Source: Bremerella cremea (GTDB lineage Bacteria > Planctomycetota > Planctomycetia > Pirellulales > Pirellulaceae). Taken from it: a DNA stretch of 64,000 nucleotides. Both the position numbers and the translations under genes were made by a program. The notes below the pieces were generated by a model that saw nothing but the letters and a program-made list of their open reading frames with translations, was not told the DNA's origin and made no database searches. Below are positions 63,846-64,000 of this stretch, in pieces (positions within the stretch are counted from its first letter, which is position 1; each line of letters starts with the position of its first letter). The stretch spans positions 155,823-219,822 of the forward strand of contig NZ_QPEX01000034.1 of NCBI RefSeq assembly GCF_003335505.1, given 5' to 3'.

Positions 63846-64000
63846 CAGCCCGTTGAAAAACCCTCGTCTCCCGGCTATTCTCCAGCAAGACTTTCCCATT
63901 GCAAAGGATGGATGATGGCTTTAGGAAAACGAGGCTGTGAAGCTCAGGCGGCTTGGGTTGCTTCGACCGATTTGCCGAAGTCGCCGGGGCATGTCTTCTA
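63846..64000 (+). mobile_element. Left end of an insertion sequence, cut by the window
   Basis: Starts with CAGCCCGTTGAAAAACCC, preceded by TTAG, followed by a 69-bp leader and a transposase start. The end sequence matches the MITE ends in this window (CAGCCTGTTGAA). Confidence 0.65.
63915..64000 (+). CDS. Transposase, N-terminus only (IS1182-like)
   Basis: 28 codons to the end of the window: MALGKRGCEAQAAWVASTDL then PKSPGHVFY. The opening MALGKR...TDLPKSPGH-x-FY is the start of planctomycete IS1182-type transposases as far as I can recall. A GGATGG site precedes the ATG. The family call needs the rest of the gene. Confidence 0.6.
   Translation, partial: MALGKRGCEAQAAWVASTDLPKSPGHVF

Noticed and set aside
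1..64000. tRNA, rRNA, CRISPR arrays and riboswitches
   Set aside because: Looked for TTC-arm motifs, regularly spaced repeats and known leader motifs; none was convincing by eye. A covariance search would be needed to exclude small RNAs.

Overview
The window looks like chromosomal DNA of a planctomycete, most likely Pirellulaceae (Blastopirellula/Bremerella/Rhodopirellula-like). This is inferred from family content: a PSCyt1/DUF1549/DUF1553 protein next to a DUF1501 protein, a DUF1559 prepilin-like protein with its small lipoprotein, a BBP7-type beta-barrel protein, a PEP-CTERM protein and a FlgI-like/HEAT lipoprotein. I recognised no rRNA, tRNA or CRISPR array.

Layout. 0.4-6.3 kb: envelope and housekeeping genes (PEP-CTERM protein, mtfA, BBP7 porin, DUF2809 protein, degenerate CehA/McbA-like protein). 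6.5-13.7 kb, plus strand: DnaJ-type chaperone, rnpA, yidD, FlgI-like/HEAT lipoprotein, smc. 13.7-16.9 kb, minus strand: five consecutive small membrane proteins of one paralogous family; two more members lie at 23.8-26.0 kb with a PepSY-like exported protein. 17.0-20.7 kb: an array of unidirectional orphan genes separated by imperfect palindromes that look like integron attC sites, with no integrase in the window; it contains a broken copy of the 5' end of a neighbouring membrane gene. 21.0-21.2 kb and 47.8-48.0 kb: two 159-bp MITE copies, each flanked by a different 4-bp direct repeat; their ends match the left end of an insertion sequence entering at 63.84 kb. 21.8-38.4 kb: amidohydrolase, HTH-receiver protein, moaC, polyprenyl synthase, map, esterase, nrdR, PH-domain protein, nfo, ATP-grasp protein, methyltransferase-like protein, Pth2, HD phosphohydrolase, DUF4262 protein and GYF protein. 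38.6-48 kb: cupin, a decayed FAD oxidoreductase, acnA, AAA ATPase, SpoIIE-type phosphatase, DUF1003 protein. 48.1-56.6 kb: AraC regulator, DUF1559 protein and lipoprotein, PSCyt/DUF1553 plus DUF1501 pair. 56.7-59.1 kb: exported KatG. 60.5-63.8 kb: a graveyard of Rhs/polymorphic toxin modules (nuclease toxin tail, Rhs repeat fragment, frameshifted toxin tip) with two surviving immunity-like genes, invaded by a REP-flanked RAYT transposase.

The most unusual content is the attC-like cassette array (17.08-20.67 kb), the seven-member membrane-protein family around it, the MITE/IS pair with matching ends, and the toxin remnant region. All family assignments come from reading motifs, not from database searches.
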